From assembly GCF_003255815.1 (NCBI RefSeq), contig NC_037669.1, positions 50,518,093 to 50,582,092 of the forward strand: 64,000 nucleotides of DNA, in the 5' to 3' direction. A model generated the notes under the pieces. The model had not been told where the DNA came from. It did no database searches and was given only the letters and a program-made list of their open reading frames with translations. Position 1 is the stretch's first letter; every line of letters starts with the position of its first letter. Source of the DNA: Theropithecus gelada. Its lineage: Eukaryota; Chordata; Mammalia; Primates; Cercopithecidae. Below are positions 23,941 to 34,264 of this stretch, in pieces. Position numbers and translations under genes: made by a program.

Positions 23941-23984
23941 AGGCATGGGGGAAGGGAGATAAAGGATGACAGATTTTTGTTGCA

Positions 23985-24075
23985 AGCACTGACGCACTCT
24001 TTGACCAGTGGGTAAGTCACTGGCTGTCTCTGAGCATCAGTTTCTGCCAAGTGTAAAATGAGCCAAGTCTCCCTG
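23985..24075 (+). repeat. MIR SINE fragment
   Basis: GTGGGTAAGTCACTGGCTGT, then GAGCATCAGTTTCTGCCA and GTGTAAAATGAG. Confidence 0.6.
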
Positions 24076-24079
24076 CTCA

Positions 24080-24585
24080 ACGTGAGCAGTGTCACACAGC
24101 TCCGGGGGGTGCCATTCACATTGCAGTCCATGTGACTGGTCCCCTTGCAATTGTGCAGTGCGCAATGTAGGCAACTGGAGGAGGTGGCTTGGATATGAGG
24201 CGGAAATGGGAGAGCGGACGGGAGAGAGCCTGGATGTCATGAGAGGTAGGGTGTGCACATGTGAGTGTGTGGAATGTGGCAGTGCGTTCCTCTGAGTGGG
24301 TGTGTACTTTCTGCTGATGTGAGTCCTGCAGACACAGGCTGAGGAAAAGAGATCACCTTCTCTTTCCCAGGCTCAGGCTCCTGAGTCTTCCAGAGCCAGG
24401 ACCGAGAAGAGAAAGGTCCACCCCGCTGGGTGCTGGGGCTTCCCACTCCATCTTCCAAGGGCCCGCCATCCAGCAAGCTGTTTCTTCAGGCTCTTCCCAT
24501 GTTGGCTCAGAACCTCTGTCCCCAGGGTTAGGGTAGGAGAGAATTCCTCACACCAGGATGCTTTCTGCTTTTCCAAGTACAGAGT
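24080..24585. other. Unique sequence
   Basis: No feature recognised. Confidence 0.3.
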
Positions 24586-24589
24586 CAGA

Positions 24590-24898
24590 GCTAACCTGAC
24601 TCAAATTCCAGCCCTGACTCTCTCTTTGTCACTTGATTAGAAACAGCTCTGACATTCTCTATCCCTGGGACCTTGGGCAAGGACCTTCACCTCTCTGAGC
24701 CTTAGTTTTCTCATCTGTGAAATGGAGGCAGAGATCATGGCCACCGCATAGTGCTGCTGTGAGGGTTAAATGTCCAATGAGGTTTGACAGGTGGAGTGAC
24801 TCATGCCTATAATCCCAGAGCTTTGGGCGGCCAACGTGGGAGGATCGCTTAAGGCCAGGAGATCGGGTCTGGGCAACACAGAGAGACCCTGTCCCTAC

Positions 24899-24931
<33 letters not shown>

Positions 24932-25140
24932 CAGGGCACGGTGGTGTGGACCTGTGGTCTCAGCTACTGAGGAGGCTGAGGTGGGAAGATCCCTTGAGCT
25001 CAGGAGTTCAAGGCTGCAGTGAGCTATGATCGTGCCACACTGCATTGCAGCCTGGGTGACAGAGTGAGATCTTGTCTCAGAAAAAAAATTTTTTTAATGT
25101 CCAGTGAGGTCAAGCACATAACAGGTACTCAGTCAATGCC
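24590..25140 (+). repeat. MIR SINE interrupted by Alu
   Basis: 24590-24783 has ACCTTGGGCAAGGACCTTCA, CTGAGCCTTAGTTTTCTCAT and GTGAAATGGAGGCAGAGATC. The tail resumes at 25096 with AAGCACATAACAGGTACTCA. Confidence 0.8.
24784..25095 (+). mobile_element. AluJ-type SINE
   Basis: Both arms and a long middle A run (about 24900-24930) are seen. The 15-bp target repeats AATGTCCAATGAGGT and AATGTCCAGTGAGGT at 24769-24783 and 25096-25110 differ at one base. Confidence 0.92.
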
Positions 25141-25209
25141 AATTCCCAATATTAGCTCCTATGGACTCTTGGGTACTTCTTATACACGTGTGGTGGGCTA
25201 TGTTGATAC

Positions 25210-25330
25210 AGACATAAAGCACCTGGAAGGAAACATAGCCCACACTCTCAGCAGTGGTCGTCTGGGGAATAGGAGGGTGCTATTGAGTGCATGCATGATT
25301 TTAAACTCAGTAAAGCTGTTTTCATTCTGA
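25210..25330 (+). mobile_element. L1M-like 3' scrap
   Basis: CTGGAAGGAAACATAGCCCA, then TCAGCAGTGGTCGTCTGGGG, resembles old L1M 3' ends. Confidence 0.4.
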
Positions 25331-25580
25331 AAACGAAGAAATAAAGTGCATAAAGCGAACAGGTGAAGCACGGAGGAATTTTAGGGTAGTGAAACGACCT
25401 TGTGTGATCTAGTCATGGCAGACACATGTCATAATACATTTGCTCAAACCTATAGAATGTGCAACACCCAGAGTAAGCCTCACATAGACTAGCCTATAGA
25501 GTCGGGGTGATGATGATGTTGTTAAGGTAGGTTCGCTGATTAACAAGTGCAGCTGCTGGTGCCTCATGTTGTTGGCGAGG

Positions 25581-25711
25581 ACACTGTGTATGGGGTGGGG
25601 GTGGGTGTTGGTGGTGGGGACACTGTATGTGGGGTGGGGGTGGGTGTTGGTGGTGGGGACACTGTATGTGGGGGGGGGGTGGGTGTTGATGATGGGGACA
25701 CTGTGTGTGGG
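25581..25711. repeat. 39-bp G-rich minisatellite, about 3.4 copies
   Basis: Units start ACACTGT at 25581, 25620, 25659 and 25698, exactly 39 bp apart. Each contains GGGGTGGGGGTGGGTGTTGG or a close variant. The unit length is a multiple of three, so open frames across it (plus 25547-25741, minus 25409-25765) show 13-residue repeats that need not be protein. Confidence 0.95.
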
Positions 25712-26835
25712 GCCTTCTACCCTGGCCAGCTGGGGACCTGACACAAGGCCAGTGCTCGTAAACATCTGGGACCTTTCTTATCTGGCCTGGGCTCTCTCAT
25801 GAACCACACTGCCCCTTCCACAGTCAGGGGATCTGGGCACCGCCCTCTTGTGTAGGAAGAAGATGGCACCCCTTACACCCTCAGCAGGGAGAGGGGTCTC
25901 TCAGGTCAAGACCGTGGGTAGAGGAGGGGGACATCTGTGTGTAGAGGACCCCAGCTAGCCAGCCAGCCTGGGGCCAGTTCCTGCGGGCCCCAACTGATCC
26001 CCAGGATGACCTTCAATTATGTGCCAGCAGGGTGGGTCAGAGAGAGCCACACAGCGCCTACTGGGCACATAGATGGGCACTTCTCCAAGGCCTCACAGTT
26101 AACCTCAGGATGGGGGTGCAGGGGGCAGGAGACCAATGCCCATCATCCTTCTCAGGTGGTAGAGAGTGGCCTCTGCCCCCTATTGTTGTGTGACCTTGTG
26201 TGGCTGGCATCCTCTCTGGCCCATCAGGTTCTGTTGATCTGGGATCCTGAAAAACCCCAGGGGCTTTCTGGGCTGAGCCAGGGGTCTGCATGGCAGGGAG
26301 GTGGAGCAAAGGTCTCCAGAGTGGGCTGGGGCCAAACCTGGGAGACTTCCAGACAAGTGCCAAGGTGCCCACCCCTCAGATGTGCCCCAAGCCTCCCTGG
26401 CAGCCTCTTGGTCCAGGCCTCTGGGGCTCATGAATGGAGGAGCCAGCGGGTATACAGGGGAGATGGCAAGACCACCAGGACTTGACAGAAAACAAGACAC
26501 AGGTATCTTCTGCCAGGCTGCCTGGCCTGAAATCTACAAGAGGAGGAACATTTACAGGAAGTGACTCTTCTGGGCTCCTTCACCTGAACCCTGAGACAGG
26601 AAGCAGGCTCTGGCCAGTTTGGTGTGGTAGGTGGGTGGGGACCTGAGCCCCACTTTTAATCCAACTCCTCCTCTACCCTGCTGAGTGCCTTTCGGTGCAG
26701 CACTTCCCTGGTGGAGCCTCACTCTGCGGTCACAGACAGTAAGCGCCCTGTCCATCTAAGACGGAGGAGTCCACCCTGGAGTGACAGACACCTTCAGGAA
26801 TGGCTGGTAGTGACCTTGGCTAAGAGTCTGTTCAA
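25712..26835. other. Unique sequence
   Basis: No repeat is recognised. The plus-strand frame 25937-26485 (182 codons) shows no domain. Treated as non-coding. Confidence 0.35.
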
Positions 26836-26839
26836 ACAG

Positions 26840-27015
26840 GCATGGGCTGGAGTCCTGGCTTGTCCACTTGAGCAACTGGGTCATCATGGGCAAGTGACCT
26901 CCCCTCCTGGAGACTCAGTCTTCATCTGTAAAATGGGGATGATACAAGTGCCCCTGCTGGAGAGATGTAAGGAGCTGATGTGAGCCTAGGTGTCAGTTGC
27001 TGGAACATTTAAGCC
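26840..27015 (+). repeat. MIR SINE
   Basis: GGAGTCCTGGCTTGTCCACT, CATGGGCAAGTGACCTCCCC, TCTTCATCTGTAAAATGGGG and GAGATGTAAGGAGCTGATG in order. Confidence 0.75.
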
Positions 27016-27065
27016 CTCAGTCAGCCATGGCCCTGTTCCTATCCTTCCTATTGACAACGGCCATT

Positions 27066-27240
27066 GTGTTATGATTTTTAGTAGCAATAATCCTATTATC
27101 ACCCTGCCTTCATTTCCTCACCTCTAAAATGGGGACAATAAGCGGGCGACATCATGGTGTTGCTAGGAAGGTTGAGTGCTTAGAACAGGGCCTGGCACAG
27201 CATGAGCCCTCCGTAAATGACCGTCATTCCTATGATTACT
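27066..27240 (+). repeat. MIR SINE with flank; parent of inverted copy
   Basis: MIR motifs TTTCCTCACCTCTAAAATGG and AGAACAGGGCCTGGCACAGC. Positions 27065-27154 recur as reverse complement at about 28924-29016. Confidence 0.8.
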
Positions 27241-27379
27241 ATCATTGTTATAGTCTTCTTAAAGCTAGAAACGCTCAACAAGCCAGCACAGGTTCTCAGG
27301 AAGCCGGCATTCCTACTCCTAAAGTGGGAAAGGGAGGTTCAGGGCAACGAAGCCACGTGCCTGACCACACAGCGGGATG

Positions 27380-27700
27380 CGCTCCACGGCCTCCACCCCA
27401 AGGGCAGCCCCCACCCGCATCCCCTGCCCATCTGCGGGCGTCGGTGCCTCCAGGAGCTGGCAGCGGCCCAGGCGGCGGGCCAGGGAGGGAGCGGGCGGAG
27501 AGCGCACGCGGGGCTGCACGTGGGGGCGCGCGCCAGGAGGGGCCGCACGTGTCCGCCCACGCGGGACCAGGAGGGTCCAGGCAGGCTGCGGCGGGGCCCG
27601 GGTGCCCAGAGCCTGTGGGCTTCCCGGGCGTTCTCACGGCTCTGCGTGGGCGGCTGCCCGAGCGCTGGTGTTGGGGACGTGGAGGTGCTGCGGATGCCAG
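27380..27700. promoter_or_regulatory. CpG island, candidate promoter/first exon
   Basis: By eye this stretch holds about 35 CpG dinucleotides in 300 bp, including GCGCGCGC and several CACG and GCGG motifs, while flanking DNA is CpG-poor. That density is typical of an unmethylated promoter island. On the plus strand it ends at a CAG|GTGAGA splice-donor consensus (27698-27706). Long ORFs cross it in several frames on both strands, as expected for GC-rich DNA, so I do not assign a protein. It could be the first exon of a coding or noncoding gene whose other exons lie outside the window. Confidence 0.6.
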
Positions 27701-27706
27701 GTGAGA
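27698..27706 (+). promoter_or_regulatory. Strong 5' splice-site consensus (CAG|GTGAGA)
   Basis: A near-ideal donor match at the downstream edge of the CpG island. The exon would end at 27700. Only the motif is seen; use is inferred. Confidence 0.4.
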
Positions 27707-28780
27707 GGCATTGCTGTCCGCCACCCCCCCCAGCCCTCCCAAAATCCAGACTCTGTGAGTCAGAGCCCCCAGGGAAAAATCAGAGTGGCAGACACGAGCT
27801 GTGAAGTCATCCTTTCTTTCTTCCACCCCCACCCTCACTTCCTCAGCAACCCCTGTTGACCCTATTTAAAACTGATTGCAAAGCCAGCCACCTCTTCACG
27901 GCCCCCCGCAGTCCCCAGGAATCCCTCCAGCCACCACCCTCTCCCAGGACTACCCAGTGGCCTCCTCACTCCGCCGGTTGTCCCGCTGCAGCAGGCAGTC
28001 AGGCTGCTGTGAGCCATCTTAACTGTAAAGAGGGTAGAAAAATGAGAAGAGGGATTGTTTGTGCTCATATTTGCATAAGGAAGCTATAATACCTTATCCT
28101 GGTAGTTAGGTGAGCCCAGTTTGGGGCCCACTTAAGAAAAATAAGGGAAAATTAGGTACCAAGATGATAAAAGGAATCATAGGAAATTAGAAATTTTAGA
28201 AAGCTTACAAGTGTCACGAACATCACAAAATCCAGAAAAATAACATTTTTATCAGTTGTCTGACATACTTGTATCCTTTCTTCCCCAACATGTCATTGAT
28301 CACCTTTATATTGATGACAATTTTGTCATATTCATAGAAAATTAAAAGATAATTCTGTCTTTCCTTTAATGTGGCCTATTGAATAAAGCTTAGGAAAGTT
28401 TCTTTCAGTTTCACAACTTGTACTTGGAAATGTTTTCTATAAACCCAGACACACACACACACACACGCGCACACACACACACGCAAGCACATTTTAGCAC
28501 CATTGTCAAATTTGGAAAAACCTCCATGAAGCTTTTTCATATTTTGATTGGTTACAGATATCCTCACTGCTTTTAGTAAAACTATAAATCTGTGCCCTAC
28601 AGACAGAAATTCTGATGAATTGCATTTTGTATAATCCTTCCCCAAAAGAAAAAAAACATATTGTGTATTTATTATATGCCCTGCATTACTGAGTACATTC
28701 CTGACAAGAGAGGGCTTTGTTTTGAAGTAGGCATGTGGATGATACACAGAGAAGCCAATCCTCCATTTACAGTCTTACCT
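27705..28780. other. CpG-island flank, then AT-rich unassigned DNA
   Basis: 27705-28030 is C-rich unique sequence. 28030-28780 is AT-rich and may be a very old repeat I cannot name. It contains the AC tract at 28449-28484. Confidence 0.35.
28449..28484. repeat. (AC)n microsatellite with CGCG
   Basis: AC units interrupted by an ACGCGC block. Confidence 0.93.
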
Positions 28781-28784
28781 AGTT

Positions 28785-29082
28785 AATGGTTGAAGGAATT
28801 TTCTATAGAGTAGCTTGTGACTCCTGTTATAATTTTTAGTAGCAATAATCATCCTATTGTTACTACCTATTTAGTAGTAATAATCATACTATTAGTAGCA
28901 ATAATCATCCTGTGACATAAGCTGATGTCAGCCCGCTTATTGTCCCCATTTTAGAGGTGAGGAAATGGAGGCAGGGTGATAATAGGATGATTATTGCTAC
29001 TAAAAATCATAACACAAGCCACAAGCTACTTTATAGAAAATTCCTTCAAAATTCCTTCAAAAACAGGTTTAGACCTGTTTTT
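28785..29082. repeat. Inverted-duplication cluster
   Basis: 28790-28858 reappears as reverse complement at about 28980-29055 (roughly 70 bp, about 7 mismatches). 28924-29016 also reverse-complements 27065-27154 at about 95% identity. A TAGTAGCAATAATCATCCT unit occurs in direct orientation at 28838 and 28893, with a variant at 28872. A 10-bp-arm hairpin at 29059-29082 (AAAAACAGGT, loop TTAG) closes the cluster. Confidence 0.9.
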
Positions 29083-29084
29083 CC

Positions 29085-29560
29085 TTCACTTTCTGCACAC
29101 TTTCTGTGCTGAAGGGCAGAGAATAAATTCATATCATGATGGGAAGTAGGGGTCACCGTCTTTAAATCAAGATCCAGATTAGTTGGCAAACTGAGCGGTA
29201 GGATGGTCCTAGAAACCATCTCCGACACCTGGTGGCTAGTGGTAACCTAACTATGCATGGAAGGACTTTGAACCTCATAAATTTAGCTCAGTAAACCCAA
29301 ACTCAATGTATTCTCAACTCTACTAAACCTAAGCTGGGTCCGCAAAATGCCCACAGCCACTCCAGTGCTAATCAGGATGAGAGAAAGAGCCAGAGATGGG
29401 ATTCAGAGTAGAAAGTGACAGTGATTTTAGCTGTTCACAGGTAAACTATATTACTTTTGCTAATTTTACGTGCGAGACAGTGGGGGACCATACCTGGGGA
29501 TGAGCCTGTGTGTGAAACTGTGAAGCTTAAGTTTTTGAACTTTATCATAAATCCGGTCCT
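29085..29560. other. Unique sequence
   Basis: No feature recognised. Confidence 0.3.
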
Positions 29561-29564
29561 GTGC

Positions 29565-29666
29565 CACATGTTCCTCATCTGTAAAATAAGGATAATTATA
29601 ATACCACTACCTGTTTCGTAAGTAAGTTATTATATGCAAAACACTTAGAGCCATGACTAGCAAATA
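29565..29666 (+). repeat. MIR fragment next to Tigger
   Basis: TTCCTCATCTGTAAAATAAG and AAAACACTTAGAGCCATGAC follow MIR order up to the TA preceding the transposon. Confidence 0.65.
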
Positions 29667-30090
29667 CAGGCATAGCTCAGAGATACTGAAGGTTCTGTTC
29701 CTGCAATAAAGCCACCAATAAAGCTAGTATCACAATAAAGTGACTCACACAAGTCTTTTGGTGTCCCAGTACATAGAAAAATTAATGTTTACATTATACT
29801 GTAATCAGTAGAGTGCAATAGCATTACACTGTACAGTGTGAAACAGGATTATGCCTAAAATAGCAGTACCCTACTGTGTGCAATAGTATTATGTCTAACA
29901 AACATACAGACCTTAATGTAAAACTACTGTATTGCCAAGAAATGCTAATTATCATCTGAGCCTTCAGCAAGTCCTAGTTTTTTTGCTGGGAGAAGGTCTC
30001 TTGCCTCAACATTAATGGCTGCTGACTTATCAGGGTAGTGGTTGCTGAAGGTTGGGGTGACTGGCAATTTCTTAAAAAAAGACAACAATG

Positions 30091-30390
30091 GGCTGGGCAT
30101 GGTGGCTCATGTCTGTAATCACAGCACTTTGGGAGGCCAAGGCAGGTGGATCATGAGGTCAGGAGATCGAGACCATCCTGGCTAACGTGGTAAAACCCCG
30201 TCTCTACTAAAAATACAAAAATTAGCCAGGCTTGGTGGCGGGCGCCTGTAGTTCCAGCTACTTGGGAGGCTGAGGCGGGAGAATCGCTTGAACTTGGGAG
30301 GCAGAGGTTACAGTGAGCCAAGATCACACCACTGCACACCAGCCTGGCAACAGAGAGAGACTCCGTCTCAGAAAAAAAAAAAAAAAAAAG
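30091..30390 (+). mobile_element. AluY/Sc-type SINE inside Tigger
   Basis: GGCTGGGCATGGTGGCTCAT to CTCCGTCTCAGAAAAA. Flanked by AAAAAAGACAACAATG and its diverged copy AAAAAAGGCAAAAATG. Confidence 0.93.
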
Positions 30391-30639
30391 GCAAAAATGA
30401 AGTTTGCTCAATCAGTTGACTCTTCCTTTCATGAAAGATTTCTCTGTAGCCTGCGATGCTGTTTGGTAGTGTTTCACCCATAGGATAACTTCTTTCAAAA
30501 TTGTAGTAAATTCTCACAAACTGCTACCTTATCGACTAAGTTTATGTAATATTCTGAATTCTCTGTTGTCATTTCAACAATGTTCACAGCCTCGTCACAA
30601 GGAATAGATTCCATCTTAAGAAATTACTTTCTTAAGTAA

Positions 30640-32330
30640 TTAAGAATTTATTTTCTCATCCCTCAGAAGCAACTCGTCATCCACTTGACTTTTATCATGA
30701 GATTGCAGCAATTCAGTCCCATCTTCAAGCTCTACCTCTAATTCTAGTTCTCTTGCTTTTTCTACCACATCTACAGTTACTTCCTCCACTGGAGTTTTGA
30801 ACCCTTCAAAGTCATCCACGAGGGTTGAAATCAACTTCTTACAAACTCCTGCTAATGTTGATATTTTGACCTGTTGCCATAAATCTTGCATGTCTGTAAG
30901 GCATCTAGAAGGATAACTTCTTTCCAGAAGGTTTTCAGTGTGCCTTGCCCGGATCCATCAGAGTACACACTATATATGGCAGCTATAACCTTCTGAAATG
31001 TGTTTCTTCAATAATAAGAAAGTCAAAATGACTCCTTGACCCATGGGCTGCAGAATGGATGTTGTGTTAGCAGGCATGAAAACAGCATTCATGTCCTTGC
31101 ATATCTCCGTCAGAGCTCTCAGGTGACCAGGTCTATTGTTAATGGGCAGTCATATTTGAAAGGAATATTTTTTTCCTGAGCAGTAGGTCAACAATGGGCT
31201 TAAATTATTCAATAAGCCATGCCGTAAACAGATGTGCTGTTATCCAGGCTCTGTTGTTCCATTTCTAGTGCACAGGCAGAGTAGAGTTAGCGTCATTCTT
31301 CAGGGCCCTACTGTTTTGGAAATGGTCAATGAGCATTGGCTTCAACTTAAAGTCATCAACTGCACTAGCCCCTATACAAGAGAGTTAACCCGTCCTTTGA
31401 AGCTTTGTAGCCAAGCATTAACTTCTCTCCAGCTATGTAAGTCCTAGCTGGCATCTTCTTCCAGTGAAGGCTGTTTCATCTACATTGAAAACCTGTTGTT
31501 AGTGTCGCCACTTTCATCAATGATCTTAGCTAGTAGATCTGGACAACTCGATGCAGTTTCTACATCAGTACTTGCTGCTTTTCCTTGCACTTTTATGTTA
31601 CAGAAATGGCTTCTTTCCTTAAATCTCTAAATCAACCTCTGTTAGCTTCCAACTTTTGTTTTGCAGCTTTCTCACCTCTCTGAGCCTACATAGAATTGTC
31701 GAGTAAGGGCCAGGTGCGGTGGTTCACGCCTGTAATCCCAGCACTTTGGGAGGCCGAGGCAGGTGGATCACTTGAGGTCAGGAGTTTAAGACCAGCCTGG
31801 CCAACATAGTGAAATCCCATCTCTAATAAAAATACAAAAATTAGCCGGGCGTGGTGGCACGTGCCTGTAGTCCCAGCTACTTAGGAGGCTGAGGCAGGAG
31901 AATCACTTGAACCGGGAGATGGAGGTTGAGGTGAGCTGAGATTGTGTCACTGCACTCCAGCCTGGGCAACAGAGTGAGACTCCGTCTCAAAAAAAAAAGG
32001 ATGAGTTACAGCCTTGCTCTGGATTAGGCTTTGGCGTAAGGGAATGCTGCGGCTGGTTTGATCTTCCATCCAGACCACTCAAACTTACTCCATGTTAGCA
32101 ACAAGGCTGCTTTACTGTCTCTTTGTTTGTGAATTCACTAGAGTAACACTTTTAATTTCTTTTGAAGACTTTTCCTTTGCATTCACAGTTGACTATTTGG
32201 TACAAAGGCCTCACTTTTAGTCAGTCTTGGCTTTCGAGGTGCGTCCCTCACTAAGCTTAATCATTTCTACCGTTTGGTTTAAAGTGAAAGATGTATGACT
32301 GCTTCTTTCACTTGAACACTTAGAGGCCAT
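30640..32330 (-). pseudogene. Tigger1 transposase, inactivated
   Basis: The start codon on the minus strand is at 32330-32328. The first 37 codons (MASKCSSER... with a LNQ..EMIKLSE motif) resemble the N-terminal DNA-binding helix-turn-helix of pogo/Tigger (CENP-B-like) transposases, then a stop occurs near 32217. The C-terminal tail survives as an open stretch at 30640-30891, rich in Glu and Asp. Between them the frame is broken by stops, frameshifts and an Alu at 31708-31998. The intact family protein is a DDE transposase that cuts and pastes the element at TA sites. This copy cannot encode one. Confidence 0.82.
31708..31998 (+). mobile_element. AluSx-type SINE inside Tigger
   Basis: GGCCAGGTGCGGTGGTTCAC to CTCCGTCTCAAAAAAAAAA, with the transposon sequence collinear on both sides. 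Confidence 0.93.
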
Positions 32331-32635
32331 CGTGCAGTTATTAATTGGCCTAACTTCAATATTGTTGTGTTTCAGGAAATAGGGAGGCCTGGGGTGAGGG
32401 AGAGAGATGGAGGAACTGCCGGTTGGTGGGGAGCAGGCAGAACACACACATCTATAGATTAAGTTCACTGTCTTTCATGGACACTGTTCATGGTGCCCAC
32501 AAATGATTGCAATAGTAACATCAAAGATCACTGATCACAGATCACCATAACAGATATAGTAATACTGAAAAAGTTTGAAATATTGTGAGAATTACCGAGA
32601 CATGATACGGAGACACGAAGCACGCGCACACTGTT

Positions 32636-32947
32636 TTTTGTTTTTTTTGTTTTTTTTTTTTTTTTGAGACAGAGTCTCGCGCTGTGTCACCCAGGCTGGA
32701 GTGCAGTGGCGCGATCTCAGCTCACTGCAAGCTCCGCCTCCCAGGTTCACGCTATTCTCCTGCCTCAGCCTCCGAGTAGCTGGGACTACAGGCGCCCACC
32801 ACCACGCCCGGCTAGTTTTTTGTATTTTTAGTAGAGACAGGGTTTCACCATGTTAGCCAGGATGGTCTCGATCTCCTGACCTCGTGATCCACCCGCCTCG
32901 GCCTCCCAAAGTGCTGGGATTACAGGCTTGAGCCACCGCGCCCGGCG
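32636..32947 (-). mobile_element. AluY, Old World monkey (YR-like) variant, inside Tigger
   Basis: Antisense young Alu with GGCTAGTTTTTTGTATTTTT and CAGGCTTGAGCCACCGCGCC. Perfect 13-bp duplication CGCGCACACTGTT at 32623-32635 and 32948-32960. Confidence 0.95.
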
Positions 32948-33084
32948 CGCGCACACTGTTGAAAACAATGGCGCTGAGAGACTCGTTCAACACAGGGTTG
33001 CCAGAAACTTTCCATTTGTCGAAAACACAATGTCTGTGAAGTGCTATAAAGTGAAGCCCAATAAAACAATAAAGGCATGCCTGT

Positions 33085-33740
33085 CATCACAGATGCTAGG
33101 TAAACATTTGCCAAATTAACGAATGATGAAAGACACTTGTAAACTGTAAAGTGCCATTCAAATTCCTTAGTCCAGCTAACAGCCGGCAGAAGCCAAACCA
33201 ATTCATTGGGATGCTCACATAGCAGATTTTTTAAAGCGTGGCTTGAAGAAGGGAAGTAAGCTTGTCTGCAGCAGCGGCAGAGTCTGCAGGCCTCCCCAGA
33301 GGGTGGGGTGGACTGTGAGAAGGCTGTGGTCATTCAGCCTCCACTCACAGCCTCAGGAATGAGGACTCCCTGCCTCTGGGGACAGTGGCTCCTTGGTCAT
33401 CTAAAATCTCTCCCACCCCTGACTCCCATGCTGCCTTCATATTTTTCTCCCAGGGTCAAAGAGAAGAGGATCCAAGCCAACAGACAGACATTCAGAAAGA
33501 TGAGAAGTGGGGAAGGTTAAAAGTCACCCCAGCCTTGAAAACAGAAAGAACAAGATGTTCAAAGCTCTCTGCAGAGTAAGCAAGGGGATAAGGAAGAGAG
33601 TGGGAAGTCATTTAGTGGAACATGAGAGAAATGTGGACAAAAGGAGAGGCAATCCGTGGAGAGAAAAAGTGGGGGAGTGGGGAAGGATAAAGCTGAGAGG
33701 GGCTCCTAAGTGTGGAAGATGCTGACTTCTGCATTCTCAC
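33085..33740. other. Unique sequence
   Basis: No gene or repeat recognised. Purine-rich from about 33450 to 33700. Confidence 0.35.
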
Positions 33741-33744
33741 AAAG

Positions 33745-34260
33745 TGCGGTCATTCATCAGCATCCTCTGTCGGACACCTGTCGTTTGGACTACAGTAGTG
33801 AGCAAGACAGACAAAAATCTCTGCCCTTGTGGAGCTTAACTTTTGGTGGTGGAGACAGAAAAGAAAGAAGCAGAGGATGAAAGTGTATGAAAGCAGTAAG
33901 GACAATGCAGAAAGTTGAAGTAGAGTGAGGTTGTTGGAGGCACCAGGGGCTATTTTCCATCTAGGAGGCAACATTCATGCTGAGGCCTGAATGAGGATAA
34001 ACAGCCAGTCAAGGAAAGATGAGGGAAGAGTGTTCCAGGAAGAGGAGTGGTGAGTGCAAAGGCCCTGGGGTAGGAATGGGCTTGGTGTGTTCAAGGGGAG
34101 GAGTAGGGAGAGCCCAGACAGTGTGGCAGGGCATGAGTGGGACTAGGGGGCAGGGCGTCAGACACAGGATTTTTAGTCAGGGTAAGGGATTGGAATTTTG
34201 TTCTAAGTACATAGGATTTCAAAGAAAATATCACATTCCACACACTGCCGGGGTACTTTA
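33745..34260. repeat. Ancient LINE-like repeat
   Basis: GTAGTGAGCAAGACAGACAA, GTGGAGCTTAACTTTTGGTG, GTTCCAGGAAGAGGAG and GTGAGTGCAAAGGCCCTGGG follow the order of a familiar old mammalian repeat (antisense L2-like). The exact family is uncertain. Confidence 0.55.
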
Positions 34261-34264
34261 AAAG

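Larger units (their letters stand above)
29667..33083 (-). mobile_element. Near-full-length Tigger1-type DNA transposon
   Basis: The left end starts CAGGCATAGCTCAGAGATA and the right end finishes AAAGGCATGCCTG, forming inverted termini. TA precedes the left end; the right flank reads TC, so the TA duplication has decayed. The interior matches the Tigger1 (pogo/Tc1-mariner) layout with the transposase on the minus strand. Three Alus interrupt it: 30091-30390, 31708-31998 and 32636-32947. The element proper is about 2.5 kb, close to full length. Confidence 0.88.

Noticed and set aside
25409..25802. Proteins with 13-residue repeats in both orientations
   Set aside because: They arise from a 39-bp minisatellite, whose period happens to be a multiple of three.
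27129..27859. Long overlapping ORFs through the CpG island on both strands (up to about 195 codons)
   Set aside because: GC-rich DNA lacks stop codons. The products are Arg/Pro/Ala-rich with no family features, and the plus-strand frames ignore the splice donor.
32217..32468. Minus-strand 83-codon ORF as a host gene
   Set aside because: It contains the start of the dead Tigger transposase. The upstream residues are transposon leader sequence.
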